11,087 nt of DNA from Treponema sp. (lineage in GTDB: Bacteria; Spirochaetota; Spirochaetia; Treponematales; Breznakiellaceae), in the NCBI GenBank assembly GCA_031267115.1, contig JAIRZS010000248.1:1-11087 (forward strand). The letters run 5' to 3'. Below are positions 1-6,593 of this stretch, in pieces (the stretch's first letter is position 1; the number at the start of each line of letters is the position of its first letter). Under the pieces are notes generated by a model. That model worked only from the letters and a program-made list of their open reading frames with translations. It did not search any database and had not been told where the DNA came from. The position numbers were made by a program, and so were the translations under genes.

Positions 1-20
1 CGATCCTGCGGGAAGGCGGC

Positions 21-686
21 CTACTGCGTCACAAATTCGGCGCCCCGCTCGTCCAGGACCTGGATGCTGGACAGCGCGAGGTAAAGATAGGGGTATCCGT
101 ATTCCTCGTAGGATTTCAGGACGCCTATTGCCTCAACCCAGTCATCCTCCGCAGGGTAAGATCCGGCTTCGTCCCATGCCACTTCAAAACCCGCGTTGCC
201 GTCGGTCCCGCAGCAGCCGGGGCCGTAACGGAGCACAAAGCAATAAGACATCTGCTCGTCGTAGCCGGTCTCGGTCTTGAAAAGGCCTTCCAGTTTTATC
301 GTCTTTCCCATATAGTCTTCCGGGTTGATGTATACATCGTTTGTCTGGGCGATAAACATTTTTTCCTTTATTTCAACGATGTCCCCCGAGGGTTTTGCGG
401 GCTTTAGGTGAACGGGCTTTTCGAGGACGGCCTTCCCGTCCGCTGCGGCGGAAACGCCGCTTTCCGCCGTTTTGTTCTTCTGCCCGGTTTCCGCAATATC
501 CGCCGGAAGAATTACCGACAGAGTGCCGGCGCTATTCTGCTTTCTTTCCGGGGCGGCGCCGTATTTTGCGGAGAGCCCTGGGCGATCGCAGGCGGAAAGC
601 GCCAAAATAAAGGCAAACAAAACAAAGAAGGCTTTAAAAGCCGGGCCGGAATGCTTAAAAGTGTTTATGATACGGTTTTTTTTCAT
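21..686 (-). CDS. Zinc-operon-linked lipoprotein with GCCG core (YcgQ/DUF1980-like C-terminal domain)
   Basis: 221 aa. Residues 1-33 form a long signal peptide (basic start, hydrophobic stretch FFVLFAFILALSAC) ending in a lipobox LSAC, so Cys33 is probably lipidated and the protein anchored outside the cytoplasmic membrane. A low-complexity linker follows to about residue 100. The C-terminal ~115 residues form a compact domain containing MSYCFVLRYGPGCCGTDG and later DDWVEAIGVL. That pattern recalls the C-terminal domain of the YcgQ/TIGR03943/DUF1980 family, where an RF..TCC.AD core precedes a WV..G segment. The cysteines could bind metal, but this is inference. The ATG overlaps the znuB stop by four bases (ATGA) and has a GAGAGGG ribosome site, so it is translationally coupled to the metal transporter and is the last gene of that operon seen here. 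Biochemical function is unknown; a metal-binding or metal-delivery accessory is my best inference. Confidence 0.8.
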   Translation of the reverse strand: MKKNRIINTFKHSGPAFKAFFVLFAFILALSACDRPGLSAKYGAAPERKQNSAGTLSVILPADIAETGQKNKTAESGVSAAADGKAVLEKPVHLKPAKPSGDIVEIKEKMFIAQTNDVYINPEDYMGKTIKLEGLFKTETGYDEQMSYCFVLRYGPGCCGTDGNAGFEVAWDEAGSYPAEDDWVEAIGVLKSYEEYGYPYLYLALSSIQVLDERGAEFVTQ

Positions 687-1525
687 TGGATCCCTCTCTT
701 TTTATTAAGGCTGTTTGCAAGCCAGAACAGTAAAAAGGCGAAAATATTAATCAGAACAACGCTGGCGCCGGTGGGCGTCGCGAATTCATACGAGATAACG
801 ATACCGGCAAAAAAGCAGAGTATTGAAACGCAGACGGAGCAAATGGTAACGCTTCTGAATGTTTTAAATATGCGCATTGAGGTAAGGGCCGGAAAGATGA
901 TCAGCGCGGAAATAAGCATGGCCCCCATCATGCGCATACCCAGCGCGATGGTAACCGCGGTTAAAAAGGCTATAAGCATGTTGTAAAGGCCGGCCTTTAC
1001 CCCGGTAGCCCTGGCAAAGGTTTCGTCAAAGGTTATGGCGAATAGTTTATGGTAAAATACAATAACCAGTATAATTACCGTTACCGACAGGGCGATGCTT
1101 AAATAAACGTCGTTTTTATTCATGGCGAGGATGCTTCCGAACAGATAATTGCATACATCGGTATTCATTCCTGTTGTCTGCGATATGATCACCACGCCGA
1201 CTGCCAGGGAACTGGTCGAGATGATGGCGATTGCGGCGTCGCCTTTTATCAGGCTTTTTTCGGTAAGGCGCAGAAGCAGGAAAGCGGCGGCTACTACGAT
1301 GGGGATTGCCACCGACAGGGGCGCGGCGTTCAGCGCGGTCGCTATGGCAAGGGAGCCGAACCCGACATGGGAAAGGCCGTCGCCGATCATGGAGTAGCGT
1401 TTCAGGACCAGGCTGACGCCGAGTATTGCCGCGCAGGCGGAAACAAGGACGCCGACAATAAAAGCCCTTACCAGGAATGTGTAGGAAAACATTTCCGCCA
1501 GTATCATGAATATATTACCGGGCAT
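683..1525 (-). CDS. znuB: Zinc/manganese-type ABC transporter permease (ZnuB/TroC family)
   Basis: 280 aa from the chosen ATG. It is almost wholly hydrophobic, with about eight or nine membrane segments. It carries the family pattern near the C-terminal third: a GVKAGLYNMLIAFLTAVTIA segment, then GMRMMGAMLISALIIFPA, which matches the conserved vGvLLv.ALLi.PA region of ZnuB/MntB/TroC permeases. An upstream in-frame start at 1564 would lie well inside znuC. I prefer the ATG at 1523-1525 because GAGGG sits six bases upstream and it gives only an 11-base overlap with znuC; ATG at 1529-1531 is a near-equal alternative. The protein forms the membrane channel that ZnuC powers and ZnuA feeds. Zinc versus manganese specificity cannot be read from the permease alone. 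Confidence 0.92.
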   Translation of the reverse strand: MPGNIFMILAEMFSYTFLVRAFIVGVLVSACAAILGVSLVLKRYSMIGDGLSHVGFGSLAIATALNAAPLSVAIPIVVAAAFLLLRLTEKSLIKGDAAIAIISTSSLAVGVVIISQTTGMNTDVCNYLFGSILAMNKNDVYLSIALSVTVIILVIVFYHKLFAITFDETFARATGVKAGLYNMLIAFLTAVTIALGMRMMGAMLISALIIFPALTSMRIFKTFRSVTICSVCVSILCFFAGIVISYEFATPTGASVVLINIFAFLLFWLANSLNKKRGIQ

Positions 1526-2234
1526 CTTCATCCCTCTTCCCGCTGCTGCAGAATTCCTTTCCAAGATCGGAATCCAGATAAGCGGCGGTTTCGCCGAAAA
1601 AACACTGCCTGTTTTTTACATGCAGCACCTTGTTGGCGTACATTCCCGCCGTCCGCACGTCGTGGGAGACCATGATAATGGTGATTCCCGTTTCCTGATT
1701 GTTTTTTTTGAGCAGCTCGTACAGTTCCGCCGCAATCAGGGGATCAAGCCCGGCGGCCGGCTCGTCAAGGACAAGCAGCCTGCGGGCGGCGCACAGGGAT
1801 CGCGCTACAAGAACACGCCGCTGCTGCCCGCCGGAGAGTTCCCGGTAACAGCGTTTCCTTAAATCCGTTATCGAAAGCCGTTCCATATTTTCTTCCGCCC
1901 GCTGTTTTTCCGCCCGGGAATAAAACGGGCGCAGGCCCATGGCGCCCGTGTTTCCGGACAGGACAATTTCCTCCACGCCCGCGGGAAAGTCGTTTTTCGC
2001 GGCGGCCTGCTGGGACAGGTAGCCTGTTTCGCTTTTCTTTATTTTTTCGTCTATTGTTATGCTGCCCTTGAGCGGGGAAATGAGGCGCAGTATACCCTTG
2101 ACCAGAGTGCTTTTTCCCGAGCCGTTTTCACCGGCTATGCAAAGATAATCGCCGTCATCTACCGAAAAATTGAGTCCGCCGACGACAACATGCCCGTCAT
2201 AACCAAAAGCCGCGTCCTGGCACCTTACCAGCAT
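1515..2234 (-). CDS. znuC: Metal ABC transporter ATP-binding protein (ZnuC/TroB family)
   Basis: 239 aa, normal length for the family. All ABC motifs are present in order: Walker A GENGSGKST (about 35-43), Q-loop YLSQQ (about 72-76), signature LSGGQQRR (133-140), Walker B LLVLDEPA (153-160), D-loop GLDP and switch His in MVSHD (His191). The cytoplasmic ATPase energises uptake of a divalent metal through the downstream-encoded permease. The start is ATG at 2232-2234 with GGAG ten bases upstream. A second ATG at 2237-2239 is out of frame. The stop falls inside the start region of znuB, implying translational coupling. It lies 114 bases downstream of znuA, and that gap holds two hairpins. Confidence 0.95.
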   Translation of the reverse strand: MLVRCQDAAFGYDGHVVVGGLNFSVDDGDYLCIAGENGSGKSTLVKGILRLISPLKGSITIDEKIKKSETGYLSQQAAAKNDFPAGVEEIVLSGNTGAMGLRPFYSRAEKQRAEENMERLSITDLRKRCYRELSGGQQRRVLVARSLCAARRLLVLDEPAAGLDPLIAAELYELLKKNNQETGITIIMVSHDVRTAGMYANKVLHVKNRQCFFGETAAYLDSDLGKEFCSSGKRDEDAR

Positions 2235-2268
2235 AACATAATAACTCCGAAAGCTGATCGGGAAACGG

Positions 2269-2342
2269 GCGGCGCTTCCAAAAATCCCGGAAAGGTTTCC
2301 CGGAAGCGCCGCGCCAGTCTCCTATAAAACGCAACGCGTTTT
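2269..2342 (-). promoter_or_regulatory. Two hairpins between znuA and znuC
   Basis: In transcript order there is a 7-bp hairpin (AAAACGC / GCGTTTT, 2326-2332 with 2336-2342, 3-nt loop), then an 11-bp perfect stem (2269-2279 with 2302-2312, 22-nt loop that can itself fold). Neither is followed by a clean run of T, so a simple terminator is unlikely. In ABC operons such stems often stabilise the upstream binding-protein message or partly attenuate the transporter genes; that role here is inference. Confidence 0.55.
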
Positions 2343-2348
2343 GCCGTC

Positions 2349-3296
2349 CTACTGCAAAGCTTCCCTTAAACGCCCTACATTGTTCCTCTGTAAGTCCATA
2401 TAGGTCAGGCCGTTATCAAAATCCCGCCTTGTGATATTGTGGCACGCGTGAAACAAAAGTTTTTTCGCGCCGGTTGCCTCGGCTATAGTATCCGCTATTT
2501 TTTCATTGGAAAGCTCAATATGAAAAACAACGGGTATTTTCTCGTCTTTAACTTTGTCAATTAAAAACGCGATTGTTGCCGCGCTGCATTCCGTTTCGGT
2601 GGAACAACCGAGGAAGGCGGCAAAGTAGGAAAGCCCGTAGGCGTCGGCAAAATAACGGAAGGGGAAACGGTCGCCGAAAACAAGCGTTTTCCGCCTTGCG
2701 TTGTTTACCACTGTTTGGAATTCCCCGTCAAGCTCGTTCAGGGCGGCAAGATAAGCGGCCGTATTCTGCCGGTAAAGGCCCGCGTTCGCGCCGTCTATCC
2801 CGCAGAGCGCGTCCGTTATGGCCTGGACAATAAGCGCGGCGTTTTTCGGGGAAGTCCAGACATGCTCATCATAGGCGACGCCTTCTTCCTCCTCCTCTTC
2901 TTCCTCCATGCCCTCGACGATTTCTTCTTCCACCACCTCGACGGCATCCATAAGCGCGAGAATCTTTATTTTACTTGTATCGATTGAATCGAGGATTCTG
3001 TCGACCCATTCGTCGGATTCGCCGCCCACATAGATAAAAAGGGCGCTGTTCTGCACCCTGATAATATCCTGCGGGGTGGGTTCGAATGAATGGCTTTCCG
3101 CCCCCGGCGGCAGGAGCAGGGTAAGGTTCGCCTTGTCGCCCGCGATTACGCGGACAAAATCGTAAGACGGGAAAATAGTAGTAACTACATTAACCGCGCC
3201 GGGGTTTCCGGCGCCGGATCTCGCTTTCTGGCCGCCGGCGGACAGCGCCGCGGTAAAAAACAGGGCTATAAAAATAGCCGGGAATAATCGTTTCAC
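2349..3296 (-). CDS. znuA: Metal-binding ABC substrate-binding protein (ZnuA/TroA, cluster A-I)
   Basis: 315 aa. It starts at GTG (3294-3296) with AGGAG eight bases upstream. Residues 1-20 are a signal peptide ending ALSA-GG. There is no Cys at the usual lipobox position, so signal-peptidase I cleavage or an uncleaved anchor is expected. Family features: PPGAESHSFEPTP (His69), DEHVWTSPKNA (His145), a GDRFPFRYFADAYGLSY segment where classical ZnuA has a His-containing H.AF.YF motif, and LLFHACHNITR (His283) near the C-terminus. Between residues 123 and 138 lies an almost pure glutamate loop at the place where zinc-type members carry a His-rich loop. The protein captures a divalent metal outside the membrane and hands it to ZnuB/ZnuC. 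Zinc is most likely from context; manganese or iron cannot be excluded. Confidence 0.92.
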   Translation of the reverse strand: MKRLFPAIFIALFFTAALSAGGQKARSGAGNPGAVNVVTTIFPSYDFVRVIAGDKANLTLLLPPGAESHSFEPTPQDIIRVQNSALFIYVGGESDEWVDRILDSIDTSKIKILALMDAVEVVEEEIVEGMEEEEEEEEGVAYDEHVWTSPKNAALIVQAITDALCGIDGANAGLYRQNTAAYLAALNELDGEFQTVVNNARRKTLVFGDRFPFRYFADAYGLSYFAAFLGCSTETECSAATIAFLIDKVKDEKIPVVFHIELSNEKIADTIAEATGAKKLLFHACHNITRRDFDNGLTYMDLQRNNVGRLREALQ

Positions 3297-3363
3297 AGTT
3301 TGTCTCCTGTATAAAGATAAAATTTAAAACACGGGGAAACAGGCCCGGTTAAGGCCGGGGGTT

Positions 3364-3669
3364 TCAACAGTTAAATTTTATCCTTAACGAGACGGGCGTT
3401 GCCGGAACAAAGCGGAAACACGCCGGGACTTTGTTGGAAAGCCCGGCAAGCCCTGCGGCAAAACCCGCGGCAAAGGCGCCGATACCGATCCGCCCGAAGG
3501 CTTCAATCAGCCTTATGGCGATCTCCATCTGCAGACAAATGCAGCAATGCTCCCCGGTACATTCATGGTCAAGCTCCTCAACGACGAAGACCCCCGCAAA
3601 GGCAACAGCCAGGGCCAGCCATCCCGTTAAAACAGCAAGAACAGGAATGTCCCGCAGAAATTTTTTCAT
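3364..3669 (-). CDS. Small Cys/His-rich membrane protein heading the metal-uptake operon
   Basis: 101 aa from ATG 3667-3669 (MKKFLRDIPV). A TTG at 3705 and an ATG at 3678 are alternative in-frame starts, and none has a strong ribosome site. Two hydrophobic segments (about 9-30 and 59-78) flank a short loop DHECTGEHCCICLQ, giving His35, Cys37, His41, Cys42, Cys43 and Cys45. This dense ligand cluster is a plausible zinc site. A further Cys is the last residue. I recall uncharacterised small proteins with a similar H.C.GE.C..C motif beside zinc ABC transporter genes in Firmicutes, but cannot verify it here. Same strand as znuA with a 67-base gap, so probably the first gene of the same operon. 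Function is unknown; a metal sensor or metal-donating membrane partner is inference. Confidence 0.72.
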   Translation of the reverse strand: MKKFLRDIPVLAVLTGWLALAVAFAGVFVVEELDHECTGEHCCICLQMEIAIRLIEAFGRIGIGAFAAGFAAGLAGLSNKVPACFRFVPATPVSLRIKFNC

Positions 3670-3676
3670 AATCGGC

Positions 3677-3705
3677 ATACTACCATAAAGCGCGGAATCC
3701 GGCAA
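3677..3705 (-). promoter_or_regulatory. Possible promoter for the metal-uptake operon
   Basis: On the minus strand TTGCCG (3705-3700) is separated by 17 bases from TAGTAT (3682-3677). This would start transcription only a few bases before the ATG at 3669, so the first gene would be near-leaderless. That fits its lack of a clear ribosome site but also makes the call weak. I saw no convincing Zur/Fur operator. Confidence 0.25.
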
Positions 3706-3742
3706 GTACCCGCCGGCAATTTAAGACTCTGACCCGGAATAT

Positions 3743-4033
3743 GGGCGCATCCGGCTGCGCCGGACCGGGCTATCCGCTCCAACAAAAAACCTTGCGGTTT
3801 TTTGTTCCGCTTCTATCCCTTGCGCGAAAAAGGTGCCAGGCACCAAATTTCTGGATAAATTTTTATCGAGAAAAACGGTGCCTGGCACCTTTAAGAGGGA
3901 ACGCGCAAGGGATTGGAGAGGCGCGTAAGACCCGGAGGGTCTTCGCGTTCTTTGCGCCGCCAGGCGCAAAGAATGGAGCGAAGCGGAACCTCGCAAAGCC
4001 CGGTTTCCGGCGCGGAGCGCCGGAAATGCGCCC
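3743..4033. repeat. Nested multi-arm inverted-repeat element
   Basis: About 290 bases that fold almost completely on themselves. Concentric stems: 3743-3750 with 4026-4033 (8 bp), 3765-3771 with 3997-4003 (7 bp), 3804-3813 with 3980-3989 (10 bp), 3815-3826 with 3902-3913 (12 bp), and 3829-3844 with 3877-3892 (16 bp, built of two GGTGCC/GGCACC half-palindromes). Side hairpins: 3751-3763, 3781-3791/3796-3806 (11 bp), 3927-3933/3937-3943, 3948-3958/3963-3973 (11 bp) and 4004-4013/4017-4026 (10 bp). Apparent open reading frames across it are by-products of the palindromes. It could be a non-autonomous mobile element, a REP-type composite or a structured RNA. No transposase is present. Confidence 0.8.
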
Positions 4034-4091
4034 AGAAAAAAAGAAAGATCATTGTAACCCTGAGCTGCCGGGTTTTCCGCCCGCTGACTGT

Positions 4092-4139
4092 ACATTCCCG
4101 CCGGAATGTGGTATACCTCTGTGCAGGACCGGTCCGCAC
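4092..4139 (+). promoter_or_regulatory. Two short inverted repeats upstream of the amino-acid transporter
   Basis: ACATTCC / GGAATGT (4092-4098 with 4103-4109, 4-nt loop) is followed by the near-perfect dyad GTGCAGGACCGGTCCGCAC (4121-4139). They lie 60-105 bases before the first gene. They could be operators or leader stem-loops. I recognise no known riboswitch or T-box core. Confidence 0.35.
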
Positions 4140-4140
4140 G

Positions 4141-4170
4141 TTGTGCTTGTGTCCGCCTGGAAATTATGTT
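4141..4170 (+). promoter_or_regulatory. Possible weak promoter of the amino-acid transporter operon
   Basis: TTGTGC (4141-4146), an 18-base spacer, then TATGTT (4165-4170). The -10 is a poor match, but its position upstream of the ribosome site and just after the dyads is sensible. Confidence 0.25.
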
Positions 4171-4196
4171 ATTGCTGTTTTGAAAAGGAGAAGTTT

Positions 4197-5060
4197 ATGA
4201 AGAGAATCGCTCTTTTTGCTGTTCTCGCGGCTGCCGCTGCGGCCGCGTTTTTTGGCTGCGGGAAAAGCGGCGCCGCGGGAACGCCGGGCGCTGCAAGGGC
4301 GTCGGACGCCGGGACGCCGGACCCCGCCGGAGGGGACGCGTCGCTCTCGTATATTATGGGCCGGCAGAAGCTTATCCTGGGCCTGGACGATTCGTTCCCG
4401 CCTATGGGTTTCCGCAACGAGAACAATGAGATTGTCGGTTACGATGTGGACCTGGCGAAAGAGGCTGCCAGGCGGATGGGCGTAGAATTAGTGCTTCAGC
4501 CTATTGACTGGAACGCGAAAGAACAGGAACTTAATACAAAAGAGATAGACTGTATCTGGAACGGGTTTTCGATTACCGAGGAGCGGAAACAGGTGGTTAC
4601 CTATAGCCCGCCCTATCTCGGGAACGCCCAGGTAATTGTGGTGAAGGGGAACTCGCCGTTAAACACCCTGGCGGACCTTGGAGGGAAGATCATCGGCCTC
4701 CAGGCGGGATCGTCTTCGGTGGACGCCCTAGACGAGGCGGCAGAGCTTAAGGCCTCGGTAAGGGAGGTGATCGAGTACAAAGACTACCTTACCGCGCTGA
4801 TGGATCTTGATGTCGGGGGCGCGGACGCGATTCTCATCGATCTGGTGGTGGCCAACGACAACATCAACCGTTCGGGGAAGGACTTCCGCATCCTGGAAGA
4901 AACCCTGGCCGCCGAGCAGTTCGGCATAGGATTCCGCAAGGGCGAGGATGCGCTGATGAACAAGGTGTGGGAAACGCTGCTGGAAATGGCAGGGGACGGC
5001 ACGGTCGCCAGAATCTCTACCCAGTGGCTCGGCGCCGACATATCGCTTATCGGAAAGTAA
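4197..5060 (+). CDS. Polar amino-acid ABC transporter substrate-binding lipoprotein
   Basis: 287 aa. ATG at 4197-4199 was chosen because GGAG lies six bases upstream and a signal peptide follows at once (MKRIALFAVLAAAAAAAFFGC); the frame is open much further upstream, but only through the palindromic element. Cys21 is the predicted lipidated residue. After a Gly/Ala/Pro-rich linker, the mature domain begins near residue 58 with LILGLDDSFPPMGFRN and IVGYDVDLAKEAARRMG, the signature of family 3 solute-binding proteins (SBP_bac_3). IDCIWNGFSITEERKQ and YSPPYL follow, as in cystine/glutamine/basic-amino-acid binders. The C-terminal KVWETLLEMAGDGTVARIS segment is also typical. It delivers an amino acid, possibly cystine or another polar one, to the permease encoded 19 bases downstream. 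Substrate cannot be fixed from sequence alone. Confidence 0.93.
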   Translation: MKRIALFAVLAAAAAAAFFGCGKSGAAGTPGAARASDAGTPDPAGGDASLSYIMGRQKLILGLDDSFPPMGFRNENNEIVGYDVDLAKEAARRMGVELVLQPIDWNAKEQELNTKEIDCIWNGFSITEERKQVVTYSPPYLGNAQVIVVKGNSPLNTLADLGGKIIGLQAGSSSVDALDEAAELKASVREVIEYKDYLTALMDLDVGGADAILIDLVVANDNINRSGKDFRILEETLAAEQFGIGFRKGEDALMNKVWETLLEMAGDGTVARISTQWLGADISLIGK

Positions 5061-5079
5061 AACCGGAAATAACAGTACT

Positions 5080-5781
5080 ATGCTGCGGATGATCGGCTTT
5101 ATGCTGGAGGGGGCGTGGACTTCCCTGCGGGTGTTTTTCCTTACCCTGCTTTTCTCCATCCCTCTGGCGCTGCCGGTCGCCTTTGGCCGCATGTCCGGGA
5201 ACCCGCTGGCCCGCGGCGCTGTCGGTTTCTACCTGCTTATCATGCGGGGGACCCCGCTTATATTGCAGCTTATCTTTATCTACTTTGCCCCCAAGTATTT
5301 CTACGTGTTTCTGAACAGCAGCCTTTCGGCGCTTGTTGTTTCCGAAAGATTCTGGGGCGGGGTGCGGGCCGTGCTTTCTTACAACAGGTTTACGGCGGTT
5401 ATTATCGCCTTCTCGCTGAACTACGCCGCCTATTTTGCGGAGATATACCGGGGGGGCATTGAGTCCGTCCCCGGGGGGCAGTACGAGGCGGCCAAGGTTC
5501 TGGGCTTTACCCGGTCCGGGACCTTCTTCCGGATCATCCTGCCCCAGGTAGTCAAGCGCATACTTCCCGCTTCCGGGAACGAGGTGATCACCCTGGTAAA
5601 GGATACGGCCCTGGCCCAGGTGATAGGGGTGGCGGAACTGTTCCACGCGGCCCAAAACGCCGCTGCCCGGGAATTTTCCACCATGCCGATCTTTGTGGCG
5701 GGCCTTTTTTATCTTATCATGAATTGGGCGGTAACGCTGGCTTTTGCCCGGGCGGAAAAAAAGCTTTCCTACTATACCTAG
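5080..5781 (+). CDS. Polar amino-acid ABC transporter permease (HisM/GlnP family)
   Basis: 233 aa, about five membrane segments. The N-terminal third contains LLIMRGTPLILQLIFIYF, the conserved RGTPLLvQL region of His/Glu/Gln permeases. The EAA coupling loop that docks the ATPase is complete: EAAKVLGFTRSGTFFRIILPQ (5489-5551). KDTALAQVIGVAEL follows, also family-typical. One permease gene implies a homodimer channel. ATG at 5080 has only a weak GGAA ribosome site; ATG at 5089 is an in-frame alternative. It lies between the binding protein and the ATPase on one likely transcript. Confidence 0.93.
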   Translation: MLRMIGFMLEGAWTSLRVFFLTLLFSIPLALPVAFGRMSGNPLARGAVGFYLLIMRGTPLILQLIFIYFAPKYFYVFLNSSLSALVVSERFWGGVRAVLSYNRFTAVIIAFSLNYAAYFAEIYRGGIESVPGGQYEAAKVLGFTRSGTFFRIILPQVVKRILPASGNEVITLVKDTALAQVIGVAELFHAAQNAAAREFSTMPIFVAGLFYLIMNWAVTLAFARAEKKLSYYT

Positions 5782-5797
5782 CAGGCGGAACATTAAT

Positions 5798-6547
5798 ATG
5801 GAAGTGATTGCCGTCCGGGATCTTGCGAAATCCTTTGGCCCGCTTGAAGTTTTAAAAGGCATTTCCTTTACGGTAAACCGGGGCGAGGTTGTGGCTGTTA
5901 TCGGGCCGTCGGGATCGGGAAAGTCCACGCTGCTCCGCTGCGTGACCCACCTTGAGCTTGTTGACGGGGGCAGCATCACGCTTACGGGAAAGGACATGGT
6001 GCGCAACGGGGTCTACGCCCACCGGGACGCCCTGCGCGAAATCTGCCTTAAAGTGGGATTGGTGTTCCAGAATTTCAATCTCTTTCCGCATTTTTCGGTG
6101 AGGCGGAATATCACCGAAGCCCAGATACGGGTGCTGCGCCGGAGCAGGGCCGAAGCGGGGGAACGGGCAGGGGCGCTTCTTGAAAAGATGGGCCTTTCCG
6201 AAAAGGCGGCTTCTTACCCCTGCGAGCTTTCCGGGGGGCAGCAGCAGCGGGTTTCCATCGCGCGGGCGCTTGCCCTTGACCCGGAAATACTCTTTTTCGA
6301 CGAGCCTACGAGCGCCCTTGACCCGGAGCTTACCGGGGACATACTCCGGGTTATCCGCAACCTGGCCGCGGAAAAGATGACCATGGTTATCGTAACGCAC
6401 GAGATTCCCTTTGCCCGCGAAGTGGCCGACCGGGTCCTGTTCATGGACGGCGGCGCTTTTATCGAGGAAGGCCCGGCCGCGGAAGTGATCGACAGGCCCC
6501 GGAAGGAAAGGACCAGGGCTTTTCTGGCGCGGCTCACCCGGCACTGA
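5798..6547 (+). CDS. Polar amino-acid ABC transporter ATP-binding protein (GlnQ family)
   Basis: 249 aa from ATG 5798-5800, 16 bases after the permease stop, with AGGCGGAA upstream; a longer in-frame start at 5744 would lie inside the permease gene. Motifs: Walker A GPSGSGKST (36-44), Q-loop VFQNFNLFPH (about 89-98), signature LSGGQQQR (144-151), Walker B ILFFDEPTSALDPE (164-177) and switch His in VTHEIPFA (His201). The spacing and the NFNLFPH and DEPTSALDPEL forms are characteristic of polar amino-acid importers. It completes a three-gene importer. The gene ends 46 bases from the convergent nrdG gene, and I see no clear terminator in that gap. Confidence 0.95.
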   Translation: MEVIAVRDLAKSFGPLEVLKGISFTVNRGEVVAVIGPSGSGKSTLLRCVTHLELVDGGSITLTGKDMVRNGVYAHRDALREICLKVGLVFQNFNLFPHFSVRRNITEAQIRVLRRSRAEAGERAGALLEKMGLSEKAASYPCELSGGQQQRVSIARALALDPEILFFDEPTSALDPELTGDILRVIRNLAAEKMTMVIVTHEIPFAREVADRVLFMDGGAFIEEGPAAEVIDRPRKERTRAFLARLTRH

Positions 6548-6593
6548 AAAACAGACATAAAAGAAAAGCGTGAAATTCCTCCCCGCCGCCGCG

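Noticed and set aside
3297..3363. Zur or Fur operator before znuA
   Set aside because: AT-rich stretch only; no palindrome close to the known consensus sites.
3721..4139. Minus- and plus-strand reading frames of 82-124 codons in the hairpin element
   Set aside because: Arg/Ser/Pro-rich, no domain, and explained by GC-rich palindromes lacking stops.
3741..4196. N-terminal extension of the amino-acid binding protein from an upstream in-frame start at 3741
   Set aside because: It translates the palindromic element, while ATG 4197 has GGAG at six bases and is followed directly by a lipoprotein signal peptide.
5047..6006. Long minus-strand reading frames opposite the permease and GlnQ-type ATPase
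   Set aside because: Antisense to clear transporter motifs; only GC-driven open frames.
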